A stretch of DNA of 64,000 nt from Ashinkailepas kermadecensis (Eukaryota > Arthropoda > Thecostraca > Neolepadidae), in the NCBI GenBank assembly GCA_034440615.1, contig JAOTOM010004039.1, positions 1 to 64,000 on the forward strand. The letters run 5' to 3'. Shown here piece after piece: positions 46,041-58,015 of the stretch. The position numbers were made by a program, and so were the translations under genes. Numbering within the stretch: position 1 is the stretch's first letter; the number at the start of each line of letters is the position of its first letter. Under the pieces are notes generated by a model, which saw only the letters and a list, made by a program, of their open reading frames with translations, had not been told where the DNA came from and searched no databases.

Positions 46041-46406
46041 TCACTCTCCTTGTTGTTTCTCATTCCACAAATATTCACTGCTTGCCCTCACATGCGAAAC
46101 AATAGTGTTCAATGAGGTATCTTGTTTATTGTGTGGCAAATAAGACCCTATGTGTTACATCCCGCTTATGAAGACCACGAAAGCTGCAAGCGTTGCCACT
46201 GATTTCTTCTTTAATGTTGCCACAATGACATGGCATTGTATATATTATGGAAGCCATCTGAAATATCACGAGAAGCAGGATGGAACAGGAATCGAAGCAA
46301 AATGAAAAAAAAATATTTCGCAAATGCTAAGTACATTGCAACCGCTTGTACTTTAACCTTTCATAACTGGATATGCATGGAAAAACTCACAACAGAGTTA
46401 CTTTCT
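46041..46406. other. Unassigned sequence
   Basis: No feature recognised. Confidence 0.4.
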
Positions 46407-46686
46407 GACAAGAATCAACTGCATGGAGCTATTACAAGTAGCTTCTCAACAAAGTCATTGTATTCGTTTGTCCTTACCACGACTTTCTGTGTTCTGCAAT
46501 GTTGTCCCTTGTGACGTACTGGCATGGACAACATCCGTCGAGAATAGACAAGAATCAACTGCATGGAGCTATTACAAGTAGCTTCTCAACAAAGTCATTG
46601 TATTCGTTTGTCCTTACCACGACTTTCTGTGTTCTGCAATGTTGTCCCTTGTGACGTACTGGCATGGACAACATCCGTCGAGAGTA
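46407..46686. repeat. Tandem duplication, 140-bp unit, two copies
   Basis: GACAAGAATCAACTGCATGG through GACAACATCCGTCGAGAAT occurs at 46407 and again at 46547. The copies are almost identical up to about 46683, with the only difference near the end (AGAATAG against AGAGTAG). It is probably a recent unequal duplication. Confidence 0.95.
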
Positions 46687-47069
46687 GTAGTACTTAATGC
46701 ATGCCTCTTCCTGCATGGGGCTGTAGATAATACTGGTGCTACCTCTCTGAAACTTGTGTTCCCTGTAGCTGTGCTAACTCGTCTGACATTGTGGTATGTA
46801 GTTGTTTTCCATGCTGCAAGTCAATCCGAATCGAGCACAATGTCCCTCAATTGCCTTCAAATGTACATAGGAATTCCAAGTTTGTTGGGCAAATTTGTTG
46901 TTGGTCTAAGTCCAATTCGTCCGGTAAAGTTACGCAAACCTAAATAGAAACTATTATGGAGTGGACTATTTGGCGGCTAGATGATATGTGCTGTCAAAAA
47001 TATACAAATCGACCTGTCTGGTCTATTTTAAGAAGAGCAGTCCGAGTGTTTGCTGAGGTGGCTTTATGG
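46687..47069. other. Unassigned sequence
   Basis: A 102-codon frame covering 46639-46947 starts inside the duplication and shows no motif. Confidence 0.35.
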
Positions 47070-47330
47070 AACGAGGCCCTATGCTGAACAAAACTTGCTG
47101 CGAGAGCCCCGACCTTGGGAGGACCAGCCGCCCAGCAGAATGTTTATCGACAGCTTAGCATGTCGTCAATGCACCGACACGGCCGCGTCCTCAGCCTTCC
47201 CGGGCCAGTCACCGGCTACCCCCCCCTCCGCCCCCAGCTGGGACCCATGCGAACATGCACGTGAACCGACTCGAACCCGACCTTGCCGGGACAGGAGAGG
47301 CAAATGCGGGCTCATCCACACGAGTAAAAA
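47070..47330 (-). mobile_element. SINE-B, antisense, strongly diverged copy
   Basis: Minus-strand similarity to the SINE at 60047: GTCGTCAATGCACCGACACGG matches the GTCGGTGCATTGACGGCA segment in antisense, GGGCCAGTCACCGGCT matches the AGCTGGCCCGATAAGG side, and GTGAACCGACTCGAACCCGA matches the box B side. The 3' end and the box A half are poorly preserved. Confidence 0.6.
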
Positions 47331-47576
47331 GCGGCTATATGAGGGCTGGCGAGCGAGGGAAAGTATTAAAACAGCAGTGCAGTTGAATATCGAATTATAT
47401 TAGTCACAGGCATATTTCCTCCATTGCTTAAGCAGCCATGAAGCTTTAAACATTGAGGCAGAACTGAAGTGATTTAGGATGCAATGCCCTCACCAAGTTT
47501 CATAACTGAAGGCAGAAATATAAGCGTAATCTGCCTCTGGGAATGAACACAAGACCCTGGGATACAAAAGATGGTA

Positions 47577-47638
47577 ACTGCCGGCCGCGGTGTGAGGTGT
47601 ATGGTAACTGTCGGCCGCGGCGTGAGGTGTATGGTAAG
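47577..47638. repeat. 31-bp duplication
   Basis: ATGGTAACTG(C/T)CGGCCGCGG and (T/C)GTGAGGTGT occur twice. Confidence 0.85.
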
Positions 47639-47825
47639 CTGCCTGTGCACGGGAATACCGCCGCAAGCCACCTGCTTTGAACAGATGTTAAGAGTACTGC
47701 AGGGGAAGTTGTGTAACGAAAATTGGCCAAACTCAGACGAAAAGAGCAGATCCGGCTCTGATTGAACACATTACGACTTGAAATTCGGGCCCGGCCAAAC
47801 TTGACCGGGCTGCTCCGAGGAGCTT

Positions 47826-48440
47826 GTGTCCGATATACAATGGAAGAGTATAGCGTGTGTCCGATGTACATTGGAAGAGTATAGCGTGTGTCCGATATAC
47901 ATTGGAAGAGTATAGCGTGTGTCCGATATACATTGGAAGAGTATAGCGTGTGTCCGATATACATTGGAAGATTATAGCGTGTGTCCGATATACATTGGAA
48001 GAGTATAGCGTGTGTCCGATATACATTGGAAGAGTATAGCGTGTGTCCAATATACATTGGAAGAGTATAGCGTGTGTCCGATATACATTGGAAGAGTATA
48101 GCGTGTGTCCGATATACATTGGAAGAGTATAGCGTGTGTCCGATATACATTGGAAGAGTTAGCGTGTGTCCGATATACATTGGAGAGTATAGCGTGTGTC
48201 CGATATACATTGGAAGTATAGCGTGTGTCCGATATACATTGGAAGGTATAGGTGTGTCCGATATACATTGGAAGGTATAGGTGTGTCCGATATACATTGG
48301 AAGAGTATGCGTGTGTCCGATATACATTGGAAGAGTATAGCGTGTGTCCGATATACATTGGAGAGTATAGCGTGTGTCCGATATACAATGGAAGAGTATA
48401 GCGTGTGTCCGATGTACATTGTCCGATATACATCCGATAT
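47826..48440. repeat. Minisatellite, 31-bp unit, about 20 copies
   Basis: AGCGTGTGTCCGATATACAT followed by TGGAAGAGTAT. The right part has many short units lacking 1-3 bases (GAAGGTATAGG, GAGAGTAT). The antisense frame reads CISDTRYTLPMYIGHTLYSS-type repeats; because 31 is not a multiple of 3, all frames show the same peptide. Confidence 0.97.
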
Positions 48441-49083
48441 ACATTGGACTCGCTCCGGCTTTGGCCTCGCTCGTAATGTTCTCAGGCGGGGCGTCAACCT
48501 GGCACGTAGGCCGGTTTCCGTGCTGGGAAATACAGACATGCGAACCCGACATTTTGGCAAAGCTGCGCGCCTTTGCATGACAGATTAATAGCTGCTTTGA
48601 TGTTGTGCTGATAAGTTTGAGAGACCTGTGCCGTGACGAACGGCTGAGAATCTGAGCTGGCCAGACAAGTGGCCATGAGGTGTACTGGTGCGTGTCTTCT
48701 ATGGATCATGTGTGGTGCATGCCCTTGATTTGGCAATGCACCGAACCGCGGAAGAGTTAAAATGATTGTTTAAACATTGAATAATTATGTTCCAATGTAC
48801 CGTTAGTGTGCGCATACTAGAACCAACTCCGAATATCCTCTTTGCATTACGCAGGAATGTGAAGATCAGATAAGTAAGCTCAAAACCATCTCAAAACCAC
48901 CTCTTCCGAATGCGCTGGTCAAGCATAGGCCGAGCCGCCATCTTCACAGTGCGAGGAGAAACTGCGAGTGCAATCATCCTCGGCTCGTGCGTAATTTCTG
49001 TTCTATGCGGAGAAAGTGCAACTTTAGGAGAGATCGCTGACGTGCAATACGATCACGAAGAACTGAGATCACAAAGATCGTCA
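48441..49083. other. Unassigned sequence
   Basis: No feature recognised. Confidence 0.4.
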
Positions 49084-49455
49084 GTTGCGGTCACGTGGTT
49101 ACGGAGGTGAGCAGGTGAGTCGGCGGCGTTGGTCGGTTGTGCTCCGTGTGAGGGCTGGGACGGTCACGTGGTTACGGAGACGAGCAGGTGAGTCGGCGGC
49201 GTTGGTCGGTTGTGCTCCGTGTGAGGGCCGGGACGGTCACGTGGTTACGGAGGTGAGCAGGTGAGTCGGCGGCGTTGGTCGGTTGTGCTCCGTGTGAGGG
49301 CTGGGACGGTCACGTGGTTACGGAGGTGAGCAGGTGAGTCGGCGGCGTTGGTCGGTTGTGCTCCATGTGAGGGCCGGGACGGTCACGTGGTTACGGAGGT
49401 GAGCAGGTGAGTCGGCGGCGTTGGTCGGTTGTGCTCCGTGTGAGGGCTGGGACGG
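49084..49455. repeat. Minisatellite, 73-bp unit, five copies
   Basis: GGTCACGTGGTTACGGAGGT, GAGCAGGTGAGTCGGCGGCG and TTGTGCTCCGTGTGAGGGCT are repeated five times with only single-base differences (GCTGGG/GCCGGG, AGACG/AGGTG). Confidence 0.96.
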
Positions 49456-51145
49456 AGCTCCCCGAGCAGTGCGGAGGGCAGGACTCTTCACCAGCTCGTG
49501 TGGTGTGGTAGTGCGGTCAGACAAGTGGCCGCATGCATGCATGCCGCGTGGAGCGTTTCCGGTGCGGTTGGCGTGCCAGAGTAGTAGTTAGTAACTTGAT
49601 GAGGAAACAAACGGCATGTGCGAAATACCAATAATATGTAAAAGCGGGACTGGCTCTGTCATGGGCTATTGCAATGTATTACATTGTACGGAGTGTTTTT
49701 GATTCCTGCGTTGTTTTTATATGCGGTATTCCTTTGCAATTAACTGTGAAACATTTCCCTTTCAATTCGATCATAATCTCCCATCTTATATATAAATATA
49801 TACAAATATCCTGAACAAATCGGTGGACTAGATTATTGTCGCTCGCATCTCCTATGCCATTCACCATGCATTTTATTTGAGGTAGCAATTTGTTTCATGT
49901 TATACTTATTACATTACTATGTCATAGAGACAATGGGTATTCGAACACTGACTAATAAGACAATATGTGTTCAAAAATGGTTCAGTGTTTTGGTTCGATA
50001 ACGTTGATATCAGGTGATTGGCTATTCTGCGTGACCTGACCTGACCTGCGTGACCTGACCACTTTATCCTGATCACTCCGTGTCAGTTCGGCATTGTTGT
50101 GTTTCCCGTCCGGCGCGTCACAGTGTAATGGTAGATCGCTGGATCCAGTAGATCCCGTGTATCGCTGGATCCAGTGGATGGCGGATCCATGTCCAGCTGT
50201 TACCAGCCGTTTCAAGCAACGGACGCAACATTATCATGGGACTCATGCTCATTTGTTTTGTTGCTACCTTTCTGAACGTTTTCAGAAGATGCTGATCAAA
50301 TTGTTTCACAAAGTATGATTAGAACATCCAACGTACTTGTCACCAACATGGTATTTTCTGGAATTATGAGCAAACAAGGTTTCGGCGCCAATATGCCCAC
50401 TACAAAATCGTTCCAATGTCAAAGGCTATCAGAGCACCCCGCCCTCCGTGGTGACACTCGTGGTGACACCGCCCACCTTGACGGGCTACCCCGCAACAGA
50501 GACTCGAAACAGAGGGAGGCGCACCTGGGCATGTGTCACCACGAGCACCACCCCCTCCCCTCCAATGGAATGGTGGCGCCCCTCTGACGGGAAAGAGCAC
50601 CGCTCCGGGAGGCTCCAATACACCACCTCTCCCAACCCGCTTAGTCATTTTAGTTCAGCCAAAGACGCCCCTCTCGGAAGAATAGATATCCTTTTGAGAG
50701 AAAAAGGCGCCGCTTCAGAATGCACCAGTCCAGCCAGCCACCCTCGGCAGCTCGACTTTTCAGCCCCATGGACTTTCACAATCGCGCCCATCCGTGAAAA
50801 TGGAGCCGTTCCAGAGTATTACATGATCTTTATTTCTTACGATCTTTATTATAAAGATAATTTTCGGTGGGGAAAAAATACCTGAATTCAATTTTCCCCA
50901 CTCAATACGGTAAAACACGGAAATTGAACGGATCTGAGATCAGTAACTTTAACCTTAATTAAAATATCGACGGCGCAGAGTTGTGCATTCATGCTCAAGG
51001 TCTATCCATGGCCATGATTCATATGGACGACGGAAATAGGTGGACAAATTTTGCGTTGCCACAAAAATATGTGTGAACCTTCATAACTCTCGCAGTTAGG
51101 ATGTGATGTTCAAATGTATTTTTGACAGATACCTAAAACTATCGA
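49456..51145. other. Unassigned sequence
   Basis: No transposon or exon recognised. GCTGGATCCAGTAGATCC-type words repeat near 50130-50190, and TGACCTGACC repeats at 50030-50060. A 145-codon frame at 50448-50885 shows no domain. Confidence 0.4.
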
Positions 51146-51310
51146 GGGGCGGGGTGGCCGAGTGGTTAAGGTGTTGAGCTGTGTCACCAAGGTCCTGGGT
51201 TCAACACTTGCACCACTCGGCACATTTCCAAATCCCGCGGCCCACCGGCGGAGCAGTTCGTGTGGCGCCATTAGCCGCGATCGTGGATAAAGTGCGTCGA
51301 AAACTACCCA

Positions 51311-51311
<1 letters not shown>
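51146..51311 (+). mobile_element. SINE-A, tRNA-headed
   Basis: The head has a Ser/Leu-type box A, GTGGCCGAGTGGTTAAGGTG (51154-51173), and a box B, GGTTCAACAC (about 51199-51208), at tRNA-like spacing. About 100 bp of body follows (GGCGCCATTAGCCGCGATCG), then the AATGAATAAT tail that runs into the (TAA)n tract. The head is too degenerate to fold as a working tRNA. Confidence 0.65.
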
Positions 51312-51433
<122 letters not shown>

Positions 51434-51461
51434 AATAACATTAATATTATTCTTATTATTT

Positions 51462-51790
51462 GCCGCCCCGGTAGCTCAGTTGATTGGAGCGCCGGCCTGC
51501 ACTCGTCTCCCTCGTCCTGGCAAGAGAGGGTTCGAGTCGCTTCGCGCGCTCACATTTAGCCCCCGGCTAGAAGAGTCTGTTGGCAGCTGGCACGATAAGG
51601 CCGGGGACGAGCTACCGGGCGGCCGTGTCGGTGCATTGACGGCACGTTAAACTTTCGGTAAAAATTATGCTGTTGAACTGGAATTCATGGATCGGGTAGT
51701 GGGGCCAGGGTTCACTCAACAAGCTCTGCTTAGCAATAGGACCCTGGTCCATAAAGCCACCCCAGCAAGAACTGGGATTAAATTTAAGAA
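51462..51790 (+). mobile_element. SINE-B, sense copy with (TAA)n-type tail
   Basis: Box A GTAGCTCAGTTGATTGGAGC (51471-51490) and box B GGTTCGAGTCGC (51529-51540) form a tRNA-like head. The body carries TTAGCCCCCGGCT, AGCTGGCACGATAAGGCCGG and GTCGGTGCATTGACGGCACG. The 3' part has CCAGGGTTCACTCAACAAGC, CCTGGTCCATAAAGCCACCC and AAGAACTGGGATTAAAT. It is about 85-90% similar by eye to 60047-60397. A long AAT-rich tail follows. Confidence 0.85.
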
Positions 51791-51945
51791 AAAAAGAGTA
51801 ATACTAATAATAATGATAATAAGGATAGCAATAATAATTATAATAATAATAATAATAATCATAATAATCATAATAATAATAACAACAATAATAATAATCA
51901 TAATAATTATAATAATAACAACAACAATAATAATAATAATGATAT
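51791..51945. repeat. Imperfect AAT/AAC-rich tract, SINE-B tail
   Basis: AATAATAAT with interspersed GAT, AAC and CAT triplets. It follows the SINE-B end and is probably its expanded tail. Confidence 0.9.
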
Positions 51946-52250
51946 CGAGACGCGAGACACTAAAATGAGCCTAAATATCATCCTCAGAAATGAGGGCGCG
52001 TCAAGATGTGAGGAATTCCTGCATAACACATGACATTCCATTTTTTTCTCGAAAAGCCTTCCATTTTAGCAAATACGCCATCTTGCTCAGATTGTATGCG
52101 CTTTCAAATGGTACCCAAATCAGCTACGGGACATTTTGTTCGACTTGTGACCTCTTCCAGCACACCGAGGACTTGGTGATGGTCTATCATACCATGCGGT
52201 ATATACTGTACCGACCAGGCGCCGTCAGGGACATACCACGTCTGTACCAA
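51946..52250. other. Unassigned sequence
   Basis: No feature recognised. Confidence 0.4.
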
Positions 52251-52530
52251 CGGCTCCACACAAACATCCGTCAGGGACACACTCATGTCTGTATCAAAAG
52301 CTCCTCACAAACATCCGTCAGGGACACACCCACATCTGTATCGAAGGCTCCTTACAAACATCTGTCAGAGACGCCCATGTCTGTACCAATGACTACTCAC
52401 AAACATCCGTCAGGGACACACCCACATCTGTATCGAAGGCTCCTTGCAAACATCCGTCAGGGACACACTCATGTCTGTATCTAAAGCTCCTCACAAACAT
52501 CCGTCAGCAACACACCCGTGTCTGTACCAA
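52251..52530. repeat. Tandem repeat, about 45-48-bp unit, six copies
   Basis: CACAAACATCCGTCAGGGAC, ACACCCACATCTGTAT or ACACTCATGTCTGTAT, and a CAAAAGCTCCT/CGAAGGCTCCT end. The two unit types alternate. Confidence 0.9.
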
Positions 52531-52885
52531 TGGCCCCGCACAAGCATTCGCACAGCTCAGCTCCCACTGGCTCGCGACCAGCCTGGCGGAAAAGTGCGAC
52601 GACCTCAGCATTATAAAGATGCCTGTGCTTTGATGGAAGCTGCCAAGACCGCACGGGGTGTGACCCGAGCGAGGGGCCGGCCTTGGCTCGCAGGAAGTGT
52701 GCATATTTGTGCGACTGCCGGACGCCAGATTGCTCCGTAGAACGTGCCTGCTGAGCAGCGCGGCACGTCAAACATGTTTCCCAACCCGGTCATCGAGCTC
52801 CGCCGGAAACCACAGCTGTATGGCGCGCGTGACGGGGTGTAGACGAACTGGCCGTATTTGGGTTATACAGCCGGCGCCGGCAGGT

Positions 52886-52972
52886 AGATGTGCACTGTGC
52901 ACTGTGCAATGTGCAGTGCGCAGTGCGCAGTGTGCCGTGTGTACTGTGTACTGTACACTGTGCAGTGTACAC
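52886..52972. repeat. Alternating GTGCACTGTGCA-type tract
   Basis: GCACTGTGCA, GCAGTGCGCAGTGCGC and GTACTGTGTACTGTACACTG repeats are largely alternating purine-pyrimidine and partly self-complementary. Confidence 0.85.
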
Positions 52973-54229
52973 CCCTCTTTCCTGTGTCACTGGGGCGCTC
53001 CATCGCTCTAAATTGACGTCCCTAGCTAAACAAGTATGACGGAAGGGATATTGCCACCTCTGACGGGAGCGCAGCGTGCATGGGCAGGCTGGTGGGTGTG
53101 CGCTCCTTTGCTCAGTTTTGCAATTCAGCCTTCCAATACAGCCTTGATCCTGATCATGTCCCGGAGTCATGGCAGCAACTCTAAACCTTGATCCTGATCA
53201 TGCGTCTGGTCCCGGAGTCATGACAGCAACTCTAAGCATTGATCCTGATCATGGCTGGTCTCGTAGATATAACAGCGACTCCAGATGCTTCTTCTAAGCG
53301 TCTGGGTAAGCATGCAAGCTCTTTGTTATAAAATTGTTCCAAAGAACCCTTCATAATCCAAAATAGCTAGCCATTTTGTCCTAACATGTTCTCGTTTTTG
53401 ACGAACAGATAGTGACAAAAATACGTCACGGCTAGTGCTATTGGTTGTAAAGCTCCACAGACTTTGCTATACATGTTGGGACGTTTTTTTTGCATTTGAA
53501 GCCAGGGCGTCTACAACGTATTCAGTGGTTCAAAGCTGTGTCGCAAAACGAGTGTAGCATATTCTATGAAGCATAATTGTTAGCATAGTAATAGAACAGT
53601 CAGCTGTCAAGCATTACAAGATTAAATATGCACTCAGATTTTCCACTCGAGGGGAGGGGTGGGGGAGAGCGTAGGGTTGCAAAAAGAACAAAAATAACAT
53701 CACAGCGGTGATGCACTTTTAAGAAAGAGAGAATATATTTATCGGTGTTTCTAATGTAACTCAACTTTGATCAATTTCTTACCGTAGGATTCCTGGCTCA
53801 ATGAATTGCTCCTCATGCGTCAATCGCCCAGCAGCTCCACAGAAGGCCCGCAGCAGCCCCGCAACTAGTCGCTGAGGCCAATTTTCACCCTTGAAATCGC
53901 CGGTCGAATGCTAACCAAGGACAGGCATTGGTCACTGGTGATGAAAACGTCATTGCATGATCATGAGGCACACAATTCACCAAGAAATGGCAAACATTCT
54001 CGCCTCAAGGCTGGTGGCGGGGGTGATGACGTACCGACACGCGATCCTGGTCATGGCTTACGCCCGAACCCAAGCAGGCTGTGCGCAGGAACCCAAGAGG
54101 CTGTGCGCCTCAACCTCTTACGCCTGAAACCCTTACGTCTGAACCCAAGAGGCTGTGTGCCCTTTAATTATGTTGTCACTACATACCAGCCGACAAAACC
54201 AAGGGATGGAACCAGTTTTAATTGAACCA
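52973..54229. other. Unassigned, with a 3-copy repeat at 53140-53285
   Basis: CTTGATCCTGATCATG and CGGAGTCATG(G/A)CAGCAACTC recur three times at about 60-bp spacing (53142-53285). The rest, including 53400-53900, has no feature I recognise. Confidence 0.45.
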
Positions 54230-54236
54230 TGCTTGC

Positions 54237-54455
54237 GGAGAATATCTTGGTAGCCTCCCCAGCTGAGGGGCGGCTACCACGTCATCATCAGTTCGTCTTG
54301 GCAGCCTCCCCAGCAGAGGAGGAGCGGCTACCACACCCCCATCAGTTCGTCTTCGTAGCATCCCCTAAAGGAGCGGATACCACGCTTTCATCAGTTGGTC
54401 TTGGTAGCCTCCCCAGCAGAGGGGCGGCTACCACGCCCTCATCAGTTCGTCTTGT
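54237..54455. repeat. Tandem repeat, about 55-60-bp unit, four copies
   Basis: GTAGCCTCCCCAGC, AGAGGGGCGGCTACCACG and CATCAGTTCGTCTT recur four times with small indels. Confidence 0.9.
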
Positions 54456-57400
54456 ATTCACATGCAGCTTCGGAACAAACTCTAGATGTGTGCGTCAGGA
54501 GACGAACCCAACAGAACCGAATGTGCGTAGCCAGTGACCAGTCAAGTCAACTAGTGGCCAATGGAGTCAACCAGTGACCAGTCAGGTCAACTAGTGACCT
54601 CCACGGAGGGTTCAACTGCTCCTTTTCCAAATTTAGCATGGGCATATATTTATGGACATTGCATAGCATGGGCCTATGTCTGACTTCCATGACACCAATG
54701 ATGGTGAGATGTCCTGGCATACTCATCATCGCAGGAGAGGAGAGAAAATCCCCTCATCTGGAATAATATTAATGGGATGTTCACTTGACGAATTTGTCTT
54801 GCACTGACAACATCCGAGGACGTTTATCCCCTCAAGTTCTCTTATGTCTCCATGGAAGTGTATGCTACCTGACCTGGGTCATCGCTCCGTACAAAATGGT
54901 ACAACCCACAATCTCCCTGCGCTCTACTCTCCTGGTCATTGTATGTGAACTGGCTCGCTCTCTTTCTGTCACGTGCGTTGCCAACTATGTGCATGCAAGA
55001 AGGCGCTGGATTTCGTCGGGCGACTATCGCACCAACTTTGATCATGGTCCTGTTTATCTGCGCACATTGGCGGATAACTGCATGCATGTTCAGGGGTGTT
55101 TTTCCATTGATTGCAACAGGCCCTGAGACTTGCAGAGGTGTCATTCATTGGGTTCTATGCTATAATTCAGAAGTCCTCAGCAGGTTTCAGGGATGCACAT
55201 GCACCCACAAAATAATACAGTTATCCACCCATGTCTGCGAATATGATGGCAGCGCATGAGAGTAGGATCTCGGCTGGAGAATTGGCTATACGTCGGAATC
55301 CGCTGGTCAAAAGTTTTGACTCCAGGTGGAGCAGCTGACCAAATGATGGTCTGGATTTTGACCACTTCAGAATTAACTTGGCGTTGGGTTTGTTACAGGA
55401 GTACTGGAAGAGGGATCTGAATCCGCCCACCCATCCTATTTTTTGTACGATATCTTATAAACGAACATTATAAAAGGATATTGCAATGAAATCTTGTGAC
55501 TTTGTGAAATAAAATTGATAAGCGCATCCTATGTAAAAGGAATCCTTGAAATCCGTGTGTAAATATAGGAGCTGCAGGGGTGCAAATTCCACCAACCAGC
55601 CGGCGCCCGGCCGCCGAGCGTCCAAGGTCACAAGGTTTCGTCGGCGAGGTGGCGCGGCGGAGCGGCGTGCCTGCCGATCTGAACCTCATTTCACCAGGAA
55701 GGCAATCAATGCAGCGGGTTTAGTACAGCTGAACCTACCCTCCAAATGTCGTGCCTCATCTCCAGTGGTTTCCGAGATCTTAGGAGACGGGGGGTGGGGC
55801 TGAAGTCACCCCAACCCTCCGGTGCGAGTTATGTGAGAAGACCTCCGTCGGGAGTGCTAAACATAGCGTCGCGATGCGCGAATAGGTGCGCCAAATGGCT
55901 CATTCGGTCCTGCCCTACCGACTTCAACACCGATATTGCAACGTCTGCAGGCAATAACAACGTGGGAAAATTGTGTCAGACTCTCTCAGCTGGGTGGGGA
56001 ACGGTTTTGTGCAGCGACGAATTATATGGGTCGAACTAGATATTGTGCCGAAGACTCAAAAGGTCTAGAGAGTTAACACAACAGGAGAATACACCTTTGC
56101 ATCGTTGCATGTGTTGGCTGAAGTCAGGGTTGTAGTTTTGCATGCTTGTTAATGCGTCATTCCCTTTCCCAGTGCTGTCTTTGCATGAAAACGGTTGAGT
56201 GGGGTGGTCAAGTTGATTTAATCCAGCATTGACGGCATCAGTCGTTTACTGGATGGAAAGAGGCTGATCATAACTCCCCCATCTATCCCACCAACGAATA
56301 GACAGATCAAGCTGATTCAAACAAAAATTGATATGTCTGTACCATGTGCGTCCCATGGTGTGAAAATGTTGACCTTGGGGTTCATGGTTGACGTCGCAGG
56401 TCAAGTAAAAGTGAAACTTCGGAATGTTTCGCAAGTGGCACTTTCTGGCAGGTTTATTTCAGCATGCAGTGGACAGATTTTGCCGATTTCGGCATCTAGT
56501 CGACAGATGTGCCCGATTTAGACGACAATTGACAGCTCCTGGTCTTGCAAGTCACGTGGGAACATAATATTCCCATTTGAGATCGTAGTTCTCACCAGAT
56601 GGTTGAAGGTATGCTCAGGTGAAGTAAACATTGAGAGGTTCACAAAGTCAGACGTTCAACCCAATTTATATCAGCACCCAATGCTGGAGTCATTGATGGT
56701 AATAACATAATACTAGCAAGCAAACATAAAATATTGATAACCTTAGTAATAATTGCAATGTATATTCGTCCTATGATCACCTCGTTGACAGGCAAAGGGT
56801 ACCTTGGTTTACTTTTTGTGTGGCAAATGATCTTTATGCTTTTGGCTTCTTTCAATATTATTTAGTGCCATGTGGGCATTCAGTGGCATGCATAATTATA
56901 TCAAATGAAATATCACATTTGCTTTCTGATCTTGCGGTCCGCTCGCTATCCACCCCAGCCCGGATATTTCTAGCTCGTTTTGATGTACATGATACTTTCA
57001 ATACGTACACTACTCCTGGAATTGGTTTGCTTAAATTCTCAAATACATACAACGCATGAAGACGTCCGAGCTAGGGGTGACGTAACAGCGGTCAAGACAT
57101 TTAATGCGATGTATAAATTATTGGATCCTATCGGATTTCTACGCTGTTGAATCTGTGCTGAATATGCTTACCCAGAGCAGGAAAGCAGCAACTATAAGGT
57201 AGTTTTTGCGAGAACAAAATTACGTCATTGATCCGTTCATGCTACTTTGACCAATTGATTGGATTGTCATAGTTTTCACTCAAATAAAGCAGCCCGATAT
57301 CTGATATAGCGGAAAAATTGAGTCGGCTGGTGATGACATTTCATTATATGCTCAATGGTTTTCTTGAGAAAATTTGAATGTAATGAACAAAGAATGAATT

Positions 57401-57845
57401 TCTGGAAAAATACGGACGTTCACAAAGTGATCGAATTCTTTAAATTGCACCTTTGACATCATGTAACAAAAGAAACGTCTCCAGCACATCCAACGATGTT
57501 CAAGTAACTATATTTAAACACTTGAATTTTGCCTTGGGAGCTGGCAGCACTGGTGTTAAATAATGACGCCAATTGCCTAGCTTGTCCCGAATGGGCTTTG
57601 TGAGTTGGTATTTAATTTGAGCGAGCATCATCCGAAAATCACGCTATTGCTAAAGCTAAAAAGCTGTCTCTCACTCGAAACTTCAATATAATTTTAGGCG
57701 AGTTCATGTCATGTGATTGCAATCTTGAACTTTCAGAAACGATCAACTATACGCCTCAGGAAATAGGCGAATATAAAAATTGGCGAAATAATTTACAATA
57801 ATTAATTGGCTTTTTTAACTCACCGATGAAATAACAACTAGGTGA
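54456..57845. other. Unassigned sequence, 3.4 kb
   Basis: Near 54530-54600 AGTCAACTAGTGACC-type words repeat. At 55590-55680 a CpG-rich stretch (CCGGCGCCCGGCCGCC) occurs. Otherwise there are no motifs; frames are at most 113 codons and overlap on both strands. This is the longest stretch of the window without any recognised element. Confidence 0.4.
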
Positions 57846-58015
57846 GATTGTAGGTAGGTTTATAGGACTTTTCTCGGTCCTTGCCTCGGAGAGGCAGAGA
57901 GAGATTGCATGTAGGTTTATAGGACTTTCCTCAGTACTTTCCTCGGAGAGGCAGAGAGACAGAGTCAGAGAGACAAAGAGACAAAGAGACAAAGATACAG
58001 GGTGACTGAGAGACA
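57845..58015. repeat. Short duplication and GAGACAAA repeats
   Basis: GTAGGTTTATAGGACTTTCC and CTCGGAGAGGCAGAGAGA occur twice, followed by (GAGACAAA)n-like sequence. Confidence 0.85.

Noticed and set aside
46407..46686. Solo or paired LTR
   Set aside because: The two 140-bp copies are directly adjacent, with no TG...CA ends, no internal region and no target duplication.
51146..51220. Functional tRNA-Ser or tRNA-Leu gene
   Set aside because: Boxes A and B are present, but the acceptor and anticodon stems do not pair well, there is no long variable arm and no T-run terminator, and SINE body sequence follows.
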